64,000 nt of DNA, from contig NZ_JASLGR010000016.1 in NCBI RefSeq assembly GCF_030150155.1, forward strand, positions 128,547 to 192,546, read 5' to 3'. Positions 17,322 through 24,944 of the stretch are shown one piece after another. Position numbers and translations under genes: made by a program. Under the pieces are notes generated by a model. That model was not told where the DNA came from. It was given only the letters and a program-made list of their open reading frames with translations, and did not search any database. Source of the stretch: Nocardioides sp. (GTDB lineage Bacteria; Actinomycetota; Actinomycetes; Propionibacteriales; Nocardioidaceae). The first letter of the stretch is position 1; each line of letters begins with the position of its first letter.

Positions 17322-18195
17322 GGTGGGTGCGGGACAGGGGCAGTCGGCGACGCTCGCGCGGCTGGCCCGGCTCTCCCGCTCGGCGCTCTACGTCCCCGGG
17401 GATGCGCCCGACAAGCTGCGCAAGGCGCTCGACCGGGGCGCCGACGAGCTGATCGTCGACCTCGAGGACGCGGTCGTGGCCGAGCGCAAGCCCTTGGCCC
17501 GCGACGTGATCGCCGCCTGGCTGGAGGGGCTGGCGCCCAGCGACGTACGGATCTGGGTGCGGATCAACGCCGGGGCCGAGCGCGAGGCCGACCTTGCGGC
17601 CCTGGCCGGATGCGAGGGCATCGACGGCTTCGTGGTCGCCAAGACCGAGGGGGCCGCCGAGCTGGTCAAGGTCGACCGGCTGCTGGAGGCCGCCGGGTCG
17701 TCCGCGGTCGTGGTGCCGCTGCTGGAGAGCGCCAACGCGATCCTCGCCGCCCACGCGATCGCCGGGGCGCCGCGGGTGCACCGGCTCCAGATCGGCGAGG
17801 CCGACCTGCGCGCCGACGTCGGGATCACCCCCGGGGACGACGAGCGCGAGCTGCTCTACTCCCGCTCCCACGTCGTCTTCGCCTCCCGTGCCGCCGGCAT
17901 CGCCCCACCGATCGCCCCGGTCTCCACCGAGTTCCGCGACCTGGACGCCCTGCGCGCCTCGACGGCAGCCCTGGCCCGCCTCGGCTTCGTCGGCCGTGCC
18001 TGCATCCACCCCGCCCAGGTGGCGGTGGTCAACGAGGTCTTCACCCCGACCCCCGCCGAGATCGCCGAGGCTCGGCAGATCCTGGCCGCCCTCGCCGCAG
18101 CCGGGGGAGGCTCGGGGGTCGCACTCGACGCGCGGGGCCGGATGATCGACGAGGCCGTAGCCCGCCAGGCTCGCCAGCTCCTCGCCCGCGCCTAG
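17311..18195 (+). CDS. HpcH/HpaI-family CoA-ester lyase (CitE / citramalyl-CoA lyase-like)
   Basis: GTG 17311, inside the end of the previous gene, gives 294 residues. The family core is clear: ALYVPGDAPDKLRKAL, DLEDAVV with the metal-binding acidic residues, then PLLESANAIL, QIGEADLRADVG and the ACIHPAQV loop. CitE-like lyases split (3S)-malyl-, beta-methylmalyl- or citramalyl-CoA into acetyl- or propionyl-CoA plus a 2-oxoacid. With the mesaconyl-CoA-hydratase-like protein (8042-8581) this would convert a mesaconyl- or alkyl-mesaconyl-CoA to pyruvate and an acyl-CoA. It is the last gene of the 13-gene operon, and its TAG stop is directly followed by 22-bp repeats. Confidence 0.85.
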   Translation: MSAEVGAGQGQSATLARLARLSRSALYVPGDAPDKLRKALDRGADELIVDLEDAVVAERKPLARDVIAAWLEGLAPSDVRIWVRINAGAEREADLAALAGCEGIDGFVVAKTEGAAELVKVDRLLEAAGSSAVVVPLLESANAILAAHAIAGAPRVHRLQIGEADLRADVGITPGDDERELLYSRSHVVFASRAAGIAPPIAPVSTEFRDLDALRASTAALARLGFVGRACIHPAQVAVVNEVFTPTPAEIAEARQILAALAAAGGGSGVALDARGRMIDEAVARQARQLLARA

Positions 18196-18283
18196 CCGAC
18201 TTCCGGGTTCACCACGCCCGACTTCCGGGTTCACCACGCCCGACTTCCGGGTTCACCACCGCCCAGTTCCGGGTTCGCCACCC
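18196..18283 (+). repeat. 22-bp intergenic repeat array, 4 copies
   Basis: Four head-to-tail units of 22 bp run on from the TAG at 18193-18195. Three are nearly identical (core CGACTTCCGGGTTCACCACG), and the last has CAG and a TTCGCC variant. The forward orientation is away from the upstream gene. No spacer, ORF or hairpin is evident. Confidence 0.85.
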
Positions 18284-18354
18284 TCGGTGGCGGGCCCGGA
18301 ACGCGAAATTAACGGCCTTGTTTCAACGGACCCCTAGCCGAAACGCAGATATCG

Positions 18355-18360
18355 TATATT
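18355..18360 (+). promoter_or_regulatory. Putative -10 element for the Ig-repeat surface protein
   Basis: TATATT sits in a short AT-rich patch 56 nt before the ATG. The opposite strand reads ATACGATAT, resembling the ACGATATA of the sites at 6935 and 22414. No convincing -35 is present at 16-18 nt. Confidence 0.35.
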
Positions 18361-18415
18361 CTCTAATGAGACCTAGGCCACATCGGAGAGTGACGTGGCC
18401 GTCGAGGAGGAATAC

Positions 18416-20455
18416 ATGCGTTTCCGCAAGATCGCGAGCCTCGCCTCTGGTGCGCTCGCCGCCGCGGCGCTGAGTGTGCCGATGCTCAGCGCGCCCGCGC
18501 ACGCCGCCACCAACGTGACCCTTCCGGTCACGTCCAATTGCACCTACAACACCTACTCGCTGCCGTGGAACGACGACATCGCCGTGACCATCGACGGCAC
18601 CTCGGTGACTGCCGTCATCGACACGCCCTTCAACCTGGGCGCGGCGAGCATCTATCTCAGTGCCTTCGGCGGCACGCTTGCGCTTCGTATCGACGACCAG
18701 CTGGTCAAGGTCTCTGCCAAGTCCACGTTCAGCCGCATCCCGGCCAACCAGGACTTCGTGGCCCCGACCCTGACCGGCACCCTGGCCTACGCGCCGAGCG
18801 CCAATCCGACGGTCCAGGTCCAGTCACTGAGCGCTGACATGACCGTCGACGTCAACACCAGTGGCACGAACTGGATCTCGGCCTCGGCCTCCGCGGTCTG
18901 CACGGGCTCGGGCATCACGCCGGAGCCGGTCGCCGTCTACGCCTCGTGCACCTACGGCACCTTCCCGTCGACCCCGTGGAACAGCATCGTCGACTTCACC
19001 GTCAACGGCACCGCCGTGTCGGCGTCGATCCGCTCCAAGGTCGCGCTCGGCTTCTCGTCGATCACGCTCCAGGAGATGGGCGCCGTGATCCAGGCGAACG
19101 TCGACGGCCAGTCGGTGACTCTGCACGGCAAGGAGTCGACCGGCCCGAGCGGCGTACCGGGCAACACCTTCCTCAAGGCTCCGGTCCTGACCGGCACCCT
19201 GCCGACCGCCTCCACCGCGACCACGCACGACATCTATGTCGAGAAGTTCGCGATGGACCTGACGCTGTTCAACATGTCGGCCGAGGCTCCGTGCGCCGGT
19301 TCCGGCATCGCCGCCACCACCACCAGCACGCTGACGGCCACCACCTCGGCCCCGCGTACGGTGAAGCTCGCCGTGGTGGTGGCTCCGGCCGCTGCCGGCA
19401 AGGTCGAGTTCTACGACGGTGCCACCAAGGTCGGCGAGAAGAACATCAGCGCTACCGGCTCCAGCGCCGGCAAGGGCACCCTCGACCTGACCGACGCTGC
19501 GGCGGGCTCCCGCTCGTACACGGCGAAGTTCATCCCGAACGTCCCGCGCTCCTTCAACGGCTCGGTCTCGGACGCTCAGGCGCTCGAGGTCGCGGCTCTG
19601 GCCACCACGACGACCGGCACCGCCACCTCGCCCGCCCCGGGTGCGGTCAGCTTCACCGCCACCGTCACCCCGGCCGAGGCCGCCGGCACGGTCGAGTTCT
19701 ACGACGGCGCCACCAAGGTCGCCGAGGGCACCGTCGCCTCCGGTGCGGTGTCCGCGTCGGCCCCGCTCGTCGCCGCTGGGGCGCACAGCTTCGTGGCGAA
19801 GTTCGTCCCGGCCGACGCCACGGTCTACGCCCCGTCGGAGTCCGCGGCTGCCGCTGTCACGGTCGAGGCGATCGCCTCGACGACGGCTCTGACCGCCACC
19901 AGCCCGGCCCCGGGCAAGGTCACCCTGGCTGCCTCGGTCACCCCGACCGACGCTGCGGGCACCGTCGCGTTCTTCGAGGGCACGACGCAGGTCGGCCAGG
20001 CGAGTGTCGCTGACGGGAAGGCCTCGGTCGCGCTGACCGGCGTCGCTGCCGGTGCGCACTCGTACACCGCGACGTTCACGTCCACCAGTGGCGCGTACGC
20101 CGTCTCCACCTCGGCCGCTGCTGCGGTGACCGTGGCCAAGATCCCGGTGGTGGTGCTCCCGAAGGCCACCGCGTCGGCGGTCAAGGTCGCGTACAACAAG
20201 AAGAAGCGGACCGCGACGATCACGGTCACCGTCAAGGCCGGCGCCACCGCCGCGACCGGCGCGGTAAAGGTCTCGGTCAAGGTCGGCAAGAAGCAGGTCA
20301 TCACCAAGACCGTCACCCTCAAGGGCGGCACGGCGACGATCAAGCTGACCAAGAAGAACCTCAAGAAGAAGGGCAAGTACTCCGTCTCCTCGGTGTACGC
20401 CGCCAACGGGTCCTTCAAGGGCAGTGCCGCCACCAAGACGTTCAACGTCAAGTGA
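18416..20455 (+). CDS. Secreted surface protein: two DUF6801-like domains plus Ig-like repeats
   Basis: ATG 18416 follows GAGGAGGA by 5 nt and opens a clear signal peptide cleaved after AHA; the product has 679 residues. Residues about 35-160 and 170-305 are two related beta-rich domains, each with a Cys near its beginning (SNCTYNTYSLPW / ASCTYGTFPSTPW) and a terminal Cys. Three bacterial Ig-like repeats of about 90 residues follow, each containing GTVEFYDGATKV-type or GTVAFFEGT strands. The C-terminus is Lys-rich (KKNLKKKGKYSVSSVY) and has no LPxTG or membrane helix. The basic end could bind wall polymers. It is flanked by a repeat array and two hairpins, so it is monocistronic. The paired domains relate it to 3920-5161. 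Confidence 0.7.
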   Translation: MRFRKIASLASGALAAAALSVPMLSAPAHAATNVTLPVTSNCTYNTYSLPWNDDIAVTIDGTSVTAVIDTPFNLGAASIYLSAFGGTLALRIDDQLVKVSAKSTFSRIPANQDFVAPTLTGTLAYAPSANPTVQVQSLSADMTVDVNTSGTNWISASASAVCTGSGITPEPVAVYASCTYGTFPSTPWNSIVDFTVNGTAVSASIRSKVALGFSSITLQEMGAVIQANVDGQSVTLHGKESTGPSGVPGNTFLKAPVLTGTLPTASTATTHDIYVEKFAMDLTLFNMSAEAPCAGSGIAATTTSTLTATTSAPRTVKLAVVVAPAAAGKVEFYDGATKVGEKNISATGSSAGKGTLDLTDAAAGSRSYTAKFIPNVPRSFNGSVSDAQALEVAALATTTTGTATSPAPGAVSFTATVTPAEAAGTVEFYDGATKVAEGTVASGAVSASAPLVAAGAHSFVAKFVPADATVYAPSESAAAAVTVEAIASTTALTATSPAPGKVTLAASVTPTDAAGTVAFFEGTTQVGQASVADGKASVALTGVAAGAHSYTATFTSTSGAYAVSTSAAAAVTVAKIPVVVLPKATASAVKVAYNKKKRTATITVTVKAGATAATGAVKVSVKVGKKQVITKTVTLKGGTATIKLTKKNLKKKGKYSVSSVYAANGSFKGSAATKTFNVK

Positions 20456-20460
20456 GGCAC

Positions 20461-20490
20461 GGTCGGCCCGCCCCTCGTGGCGGGCCGACC
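20461..20490 (+). terminator. Hairpin terminator of the surface-protein gene
   Basis: A perfect 12-bp GC-rich stem (20461-20472 with 20479-20490) has a 6-nt loop, 5 nt after the stop codon. There is no U-tract, as is common in actinobacteria. Confidence 0.8.
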
Positions 20491-20508
20491 CCCACTGCTG
20501 CCACACGT

Positions 20509-20542
20509 GAACGCCCCGGAACCGATCGGTTCCGGGGCGTTC
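20509..20542. terminator. Second hairpin, probably terminating the leftward SDR operon
   Basis: A perfect 15-bp stem (GAACGCCCCGGAACC at 20509-20523 with 20528-20542) has a 4-nt GATC loop, 20 bp from the stop of the minus-strand SDR gene. It can serve both directions. Confidence 0.8.
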
Positions 20543-20561
20543 GTGGTGTGTGGGTGGTGCC

Positions 20562-21386
20562 TCAGAGCCCGTAGCGCCCCAGCACGTCGTGCCGGGCCGC
20601 GTAGCCCGGCGTCAGGAACCGCCTCATCATCCGGCCGGTGGTCAGCCAGGCGATCGCGTCGCCGTGCCGGGTGCTCGCCAGCATCCGCTCGACCAGCGTC
20701 GGTGCGACGTCCTCGGGGTGGTCGGAGAGGATGTTGAGGATCCGGCGCTGGCGGGAGACCTGCTCGGGCGCGAGGGCGGCCTCGCGCTGCCAGCCGTCGG
20801 TGATCAGGATTCCCGGACGCACCTGGCCGACGCGAACCCCGGTCCCGGCGAGCTCCTTGACCAGTGCTGCGGTGAACATGTCGAGGCCGCGCTTGGTGGC
20901 ACCGTAGACCCCCATGTTGGGCCGGATCCGGCCGTCCGAGCCGCCGCCGAGGACGTTGAAGATCTGGCCGCCGCCCTGCGTCAGCATCCCGCGGGCGGCG
21001 GCCTGGGAGCCGAAGATGGTGCCGAGCATGTTGGTCGACACCATCGCGCGTACGTCGTCGGCCGCGGTCCCCACGATCGGCGCTGTGGTGTGCGCGACGC
21101 CGGCGTTGTTGATCCAGAGGTCGACCCGGCCGAGGGCGCCGACGGCGTACTCCCAGAGACCGACGCAGGCCTGGTCGTCGATGACATCCAGGGCGTGGCC
21201 GAGCACCTGGCCGGAGCCGGGCTCGCCGCCCAGGGTGGCGATCGCGGCCTCGACCGCGGTGGTGCTGCGACCGGTGATGACGACGCTGTGACCACGGCGG
21301 CGGAACTCGCGGGCCAGCGCGTGGCCGACCCCCTTGGTGCTGCCGGTGATGACGACGTTCTTCGTGTGCTGGGTGGGATCTGTCAT
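20562..21386 (-). CDS. Short-chain dehydrogenase, NOL/NYC1 (chlorophyll b reductase)-like
   Basis: The 274-residue protein has a classical SDR core: TGSTKGVG near residue 14, WINNAG, and YGATK as the catalytic Tyr/Lys. What stands out is agreement with the plant NOL/NYC1 subfamily outside the generic motifs: HALAREFRRRGHSVVITGRS, the VSTNMLGTIF segment, GGGQIFNVLGGGSDG, GLDMFTAALVKE, RPGILITDGW, and the late ILNILSDHPEDVAPTLVERM before a WLTTGRMMRRF end. Plant NOL reduces the C7-formyl of chlorophyll b. This is from recall, not a search; a generic SDR acting on another ring carbonyl is the alternative. It follows an alkenal-reductase-like gene by 3 bp. Confidence 0.6.
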   Translation of the reverse strand: MTDPTQHTKNVVITGSTKGVGHALAREFRRRGHSVVITGRSTTAVEAAIATLGGEPGSGQVLGHALDVIDDQACVGLWEYAVGALGRVDLWINNAGVAHTTAPIVGTAADDVRAMVSTNMLGTIFGSQAAARGMLTQGGGQIFNVLGGGSDGRIRPNMGVYGATKRGLDMFTAALVKELAGTGVRVGQVRPGILITDGWQREAALAPEQVSRQRRILNILSDHPEDVAPTLVERMLASTRHGDAIAWLTTGRMMRRFLTPGYAARHDVLGRYGL

Positions 21387-21389
21387 GGG

Positions 21390-22412
21390 CTACTCCTGGG
21401 TCGACGCGGGGTCGACGATGACGACGACCTTCCCGCGGTTGCGTCCTGACATCAGGTGGGCGAAGGCCTCGCCCGCCTGTCCGAGTCCGAGATACCGGTC
21501 TTCGGGGGCGCGGATCGTGCCCGCGGCGAGCAGTGCGCCGACGACCTCGACGTGCTCGGCGGCCAGATCGGCGTGGTCGTAGACGACCATCCCGTACGCC
21601 GCTGCGTGGGCCGCCATCAACGCACCGGCACGCAGCCGGGTCGGAGCGGCGCCGTTCGACTGGTCGATCAGGCCGATCAGCGAGACCCGGGCACCGACGG
21701 CCAGCTGCTCGACGACCCCGTCGAGGGTCTCCTGGTCGCCCATGTGCAGGTAGCCGTGGATCCGGTCGGGGCAGGCCGCGCGCAGCTCCTCGATCCAGCC
21801 GGGCCGCCCGCGCACCACGGCGGCGTCGTAGCCGAGCTCGTCGACGGCGAGCGCCGCCTTGGCGGGGGAGCCGACGATCGCGACGGGGCGGGCGCCGGCC
21901 CGGCGGGCGAGCTGGCCGGCCAGGGCGCCGACGCCGCCGGTGGCCGAGGAGACCACCACCGTCTCACCTTCCGCCGGGCGGAGGTGGCGCGCGAGAGCGG
22001 CGTACGCCGTCAGGCCGGGCATCCCGAGGACGCCGAGCGCCGCCGAGGCGGGTACGCCGTCGGGGACCGTGATCGCCGTGGCCTGGTCGGCGTCGACGAC
22101 GGCCTCGGCGCGCCAGCCGGTCTCGGCCAGCACTCGGGTGCCGACGGCCACGCCCGACGTGGTCTCGGTGACGGTGCCGATCCCGCGTCCGGCCATCACC
22201 TGGCCCGGGCCGAGCGGCGCATCGTCGAGGTGGCCGGTGCCGAGCAGGGAGCGCAGGTAGGGGTCCAGGGAGAGCGTCTCGACCTGGATCCGGACCTGGC
22301 CGGGGCCGAGGGGGGACCGCGGCTCGGAGGCGACCGTGAAGTCGCTGGCGCGGGGGAGACCCTCGGGTAGCGCGGCTACCTCGACGGTCTGGATCAGCGG
22401 GTCATCCATCAT
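21390..22412 (-). CDS. NADP-dependent alkenal/one oxidoreductase (MDR superfamily, PTGR/CurA-like)
   Basis: The start at ATG 22412 (or the second ATG at 22409) gives about 340 residues; the frame's longer extension is not used because a leaderless promoter lies immediately upstream. It is a zinc-free medium-chain dehydrogenase: SLDPYLRSLL, GVLGMPGLTAYAAL, and the nucleotide motif SSATGGVGALAGQLA, then SLIGLIDQSN. Relatives reduce the C=C of enones or acrylyl-CoA with NADPH. With the following SDR it makes a two-gene operon of reductive steps, divergent from the VOC gene. Confidence 0.8.
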   Translation of the reverse strand: MMDDPLIQTVEVAALPEGLPRASDFTVASEPRSPLGPGQVRIQVETLSLDPYLRSLLGTGHLDDAPLGPGQVMAGRGIGTVTETTSGVAVGTRVLAETGWRAEAVVDADQATAITVPDGVPASAALGVLGMPGLTAYAALARHLRPAEGETVVVSSATGGVGALAGQLARRAGARPVAIVGSPAKAALAVDELGYDAAVVRGRPGWIEELRAACPDRIHGYLHMGDQETLDGVVEQLAVGARVSLIGLIDQSNGAAPTRLRAGALMAAHAAAYGMVVYDHADLAAEHVEVVGALLAAGTIRAPEDRYLGLGQAGEAFAHLMSGRNRGKVVVIVDPASTQE

Positions 22413-22429
22413 GACGATATAATATATTA
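22413..22429. promoter_or_regulatory. 17-bp divergent leaderless promoter with overlapping -10 boxes
   Basis: Only 17 bp separate two opposed ATGs, and 15 of them are A/T-rich. Rightward, TATAAT at 22418-22423 is 6 nt before ATG 22430. Leftward, TATTAT at 22424-22419 is 6 nt before ATG 22412. Both messages should begin at their start codons, and one bound polymerase or regulator would block both. Confidence 0.65.
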
Positions 22430-23353
22430 ATGGCCTCACGTCTCTACGGACCGCTGATCTCCACCGACGACCCGCAGGCCCACCGCGACCATCTCGCGGC
22501 CGCCTTCGGCCTGGCCGCGTCGGCCCCGACCCGGCTCGACGACGCGACGACCGCGGCGCTCTTCGGCAGGGCCGCCGGGGCGTGGACCGAGATCGAGGCG
22601 CTGCCCACGCCGGGCGTCCAGGCCGGCGTCGTGCTGGTCCGCTTCGCCGCCCCCGGGGAGCCACTGCGCGGCGAGGCGACCCGGCTCCACCTCGACGCCT
22701 TCCGGGTGATCGACTTCTACGCCCCCGACTTCGATGCCGCGCTCGCCCACATGGGCCGGGTCGGGTACCCGATGGCGAGCTCGACGGCTGCCTACGAGGT
22801 CGCCGAGGGTGCGTTCCGCGAGGCCCACCACGCCGGGGCGGACCACGTCATGACCGCCCTGCTCAGCGGGCCGCGGGAGTTCTTCGCCGAGTTCGCCGAG
22901 GTGCAGGACCGGACCGTCTCGGAGCCGCTGAGCATCTCCCTGCCACTCACCGACGCGGCAGCGACCACGGCGTTCTATGCCGATGTCTTCGGCTGGGGCG
23001 TGGTGTACGAGTGCGACTTCGACGACACCTCGTTCTCCCGGCTGATCGGCATTGAGGAGCGACTGCGGGTGCGCGCTCGCGCCTTCGGCCCGAGCCGGGA
23101 GCAGACCTACGTCAACCTGGTCGACTACGGCCTGCCCGCCGGGACCGGCGGCTCGCTGGCCGGTCGCAGTGTGGCTCCGGCCCGCGGGGTGCTGGGCCTG
23201 GTGATCGTGACCGACGAGCTGGACGACGTACGCGCCCGGGCGGGGCGCTCCGGCGAGGTCGTCGAGGTCGACCTGGCGCCGTTCGGGCGGTGTCGCGCGG
23301 TGGCCCTGACCTCGCCGATCGGGGCGCCGCACCTGGTGGTCGAGTGCCGGTGA
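22430..23353 (+). CDS. Two-domain VOC (vicinal oxygen chelate/glyoxalase-fold) protein
   Basis: The 307-residue protein contains two VOC modules, about 5-130 and 155-300. The second has ISLPLTDAAATTAFYADVFGW, a characteristic glyoxalase start, and ends with APHLVVE. Metal-ligand positions are hard to assign; I see no full His-His-Glu set, so it may be a binding protein rather than a dioxygenase. The start is leaderless (TATAAT 6 nt upstream). It is monocistronic and converges on the amidohydrolase operon, with a hairpin between. A role in the ring chemistry of the region is inferred from position only. Confidence 0.65.
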   Translation: MASRLYGPLISTDDPQAHRDHLAAAFGLAASAPTRLDDATTAALFGRAAGAWTEIEALPTPGVQAGVVLVRFAAPGEPLRGEATRLHLDAFRVIDFYAPDFDAALAHMGRVGYPMASSTAAYEVAEGAFREAHHAGADHVMTALLSGPREFFAEFAEVQDRTVSEPLSISLPLTDAAATTAFYADVFGWGVVYECDFDDTSFSRLIGIEERLRVRARAFGPSREQTYVNLVDYGLPAGTGGSLAGRSVAPARGVLGLVIVTDELDDVRARAGRSGEVVEVDLAPFGRCRAVALTSPIGAPHLVVECR

Positions 23354-23432
23354 CGGCGTACGGCGTCGACGGGCTCCTCCGGGCGAGGTGACCGCCGGCC
23401 CTGCCCTGACCGGCCCCGCCCCGACACACCAC

Positions 23433-23458
23433 AGCCCGGCCCCTGACGGGACCGGGCT
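23433..23458. terminator. Hairpin terminator between convergent genes
   Basis: AGCCCGG (23433-23439) pairs with 23452-23458, extended by CCC/GGG across one mismatch, with a 4-nt loop. It lies between the ends of the VOC gene (+) and the amidohydrolase gene (-). Confidence 0.7.
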
Positions 23459-23477
23459 GACGCGGTGGTGGAACCGA

Positions 23478-24944
23478 TCAGAGGGGACGCTTCAGGTACT
23501 GCCCGCCCGGAGCGGCATCGGTGACGACGCCGTCGGTCAGGATCTGCGTCCCACGCAGGAAGGTGTCGGTAACCTTGGCGCTCAGGGTCGCACCCTCGAA
23601 TGGGGTGTACTCCTGGCTGGACTCGGAGTCGGCGGCGTGCACGGTCCAGGTGTGGTCGACGTCCACCAGGGCGAGGTCGGCGTCCAGGCCGACCTTGATC
23701 GCGCCCTTGCGCCCGCCCAGGCCGTAGCGCGTGGCGGTGTTGGTCGCGCACAGCTCCGCGATCCGGCCGAAGGAGAGCCCGCGCTTGGTGCCCTCGGAGA
23801 CCATCCCGGCGAGCAGGTACTCAGCGCCGCCGAAGCCCGACTTGGCCAGGAAGACGTCGTCGGCCGGGTCGCCGAACTTCAGCTCCTCCTTGCAGCAGGC
23901 GTGGTCGGAGACGACCCAGTCGATGGTGCCGTCGAGCACGTAGTCCCACAGCGCCTCGACGTCCTCGCGCGGGCGCAGCGGCGGGTTCACCTTGCCGCCG
24001 ACGCCGTGCGCGGTGTCGCAGTCGGCCAGCAGGTGACCGACGGTGACCTCGCGGCGGAAGTCGATGTGCGGGAACGCCGCGGCCATCGTCAGCGCCGCCT
24101 CGACGGCCTTGCGCGAGGTCAGGTGGAGCAGGTTGATCGTGGGCAGCTGGGTCTCGTGGGCCAGGTAGGACGCGATCGTGACGGCCAGGCCCTCCGAGTG
24201 CGGCGGGCGGGAGGCGGAGTACGCCGGCAGGCCGCTCAGCGAGCCCTCCTCCTCGACGATCTTGGTGTACGCCGCCATGATCTCGGCCGTCTCGCAGTGC
24301 AGGGACAGCGAGATCTGGTCGGCGATCTCGGGGTGGGCCTCGCGGGCGCGCTGGATGCCCCGCATCACGAACTCGAAGTGTGCGTAGTCGTAGCGCTCGC
24401 CCTCGGGGGTCATCAGGAACGACGACTGGTCGGTGCTGCGTCCGTGCAGGCCGTGGCTGCCGTAGAACATGAAGACCTTGAACGAGGTGACGCCGTGCTC
24501 GGAGACCAGCGCCGGGATCTCCTCGATGTGCTCCTTGCTCATCGGGGCCAGGTGGTAGGCGTAGTCGACCAGGGCGTTGCCGTGGGTCTGGGCGAGCACC
24601 TCGGGGAAGAAGTCGGCGTACGCGCCGCCCTTGTTCAGGTAATACTGCCCGGTCCGCATGTACGACAGCGAGGTGGTCACGCCCCCCTGGGCGCACGCCC
24701 GCGACTCGCTGGCCACGTCGGTCGGCAGCGGGTTGTAGATCCCCCAGTGCTGGTGGCCGTCGACCACGCCGGGGAACGCCGTACGACCACGGCCGTCGAC
24801 GACGGTGGCGGCCAGCGCGGGGTCGAGCCCGGCCTCGATCCGGGTGAACCGGCCGTCCGTGATCCCCAGGTCGACGGCCTGGGGCTCGGCCTGGCCGGGC
24901 AGGACCGCCAGGACGTTGGTGATGATCAGGTCGAGCTCGCTCAC
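23478..24944 (-). CDS. Amidohydrolase of the dihydropyrimidinase/hydantoinase/allantoinase family (possible cyclic imidase)
   Basis: GTG 24944, overlapping the upstream stop, gives 488 residues, normal for the family. The binuclear metal site is visible: DGHQHWG (HxH), SFKVFM (carbamylated Lys), SLHCE and LLHLTS (single His each), and SDHA (Asp). Substrates of this group are cyclic amides and imides: dihydropyrimidines, hydantoins, allantoin, succinimide or maleimide. Its partners in the operon are an MmgE/PrpD protein, a cyclase-fold hydrolase and a CoA transferase, not pyrimidine genes, so a cyclic imide feeding a CoA route is a reasonable inference. Confidence 0.8.
   Translation of the reverse strand: MSELDLIITNVLAVLPGQAEPQAVDLGITDGRFTRIEAGLDPALAATVVDGRGRTAFPGVVDGHQHWGIYNPLPTDVASESRACAQGGVTTSLSYMRTGQYYLNKGGAYADFFPEVLAQTHGNALVDYAYHLAPMSKEHIEEIPALVSEHGVTSFKVFMFYGSHGLHGRSTDQSSFLMTPEGERYDYAHFEFVMRGIQRAREAHPEIADQISLSLHCETAEIMAAYTKIVEEEGSLSGLPAYSASRPPHSEGLAVTIASYLAHETQLPTINLLHLTSRKAVEAALTMAAAFPHIDFRREVTVGHLLADCDTAHGVGGKVNPPLRPREDVEALWDYVLDGTIDWVVSDHACCKEELKFGDPADDVFLAKSGFGGAEYLLAGMVSEGTKRGLSFGRIAELCATNTATRYGLGGRKGAIKVGLDADLALVDVDHTWTVHAADSESSQEYTPFEGATLSAKVTDTFLRGTQILTDGVVTDAAPGGQYLKRPL

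Noticed and set aside
18301..18415. Horizontal-transfer boundary at the AT-rich patch before the surface protein
   Set aside because: The patch is only about 60 bp and is better explained as a promoter; codon use on both sides is alike.
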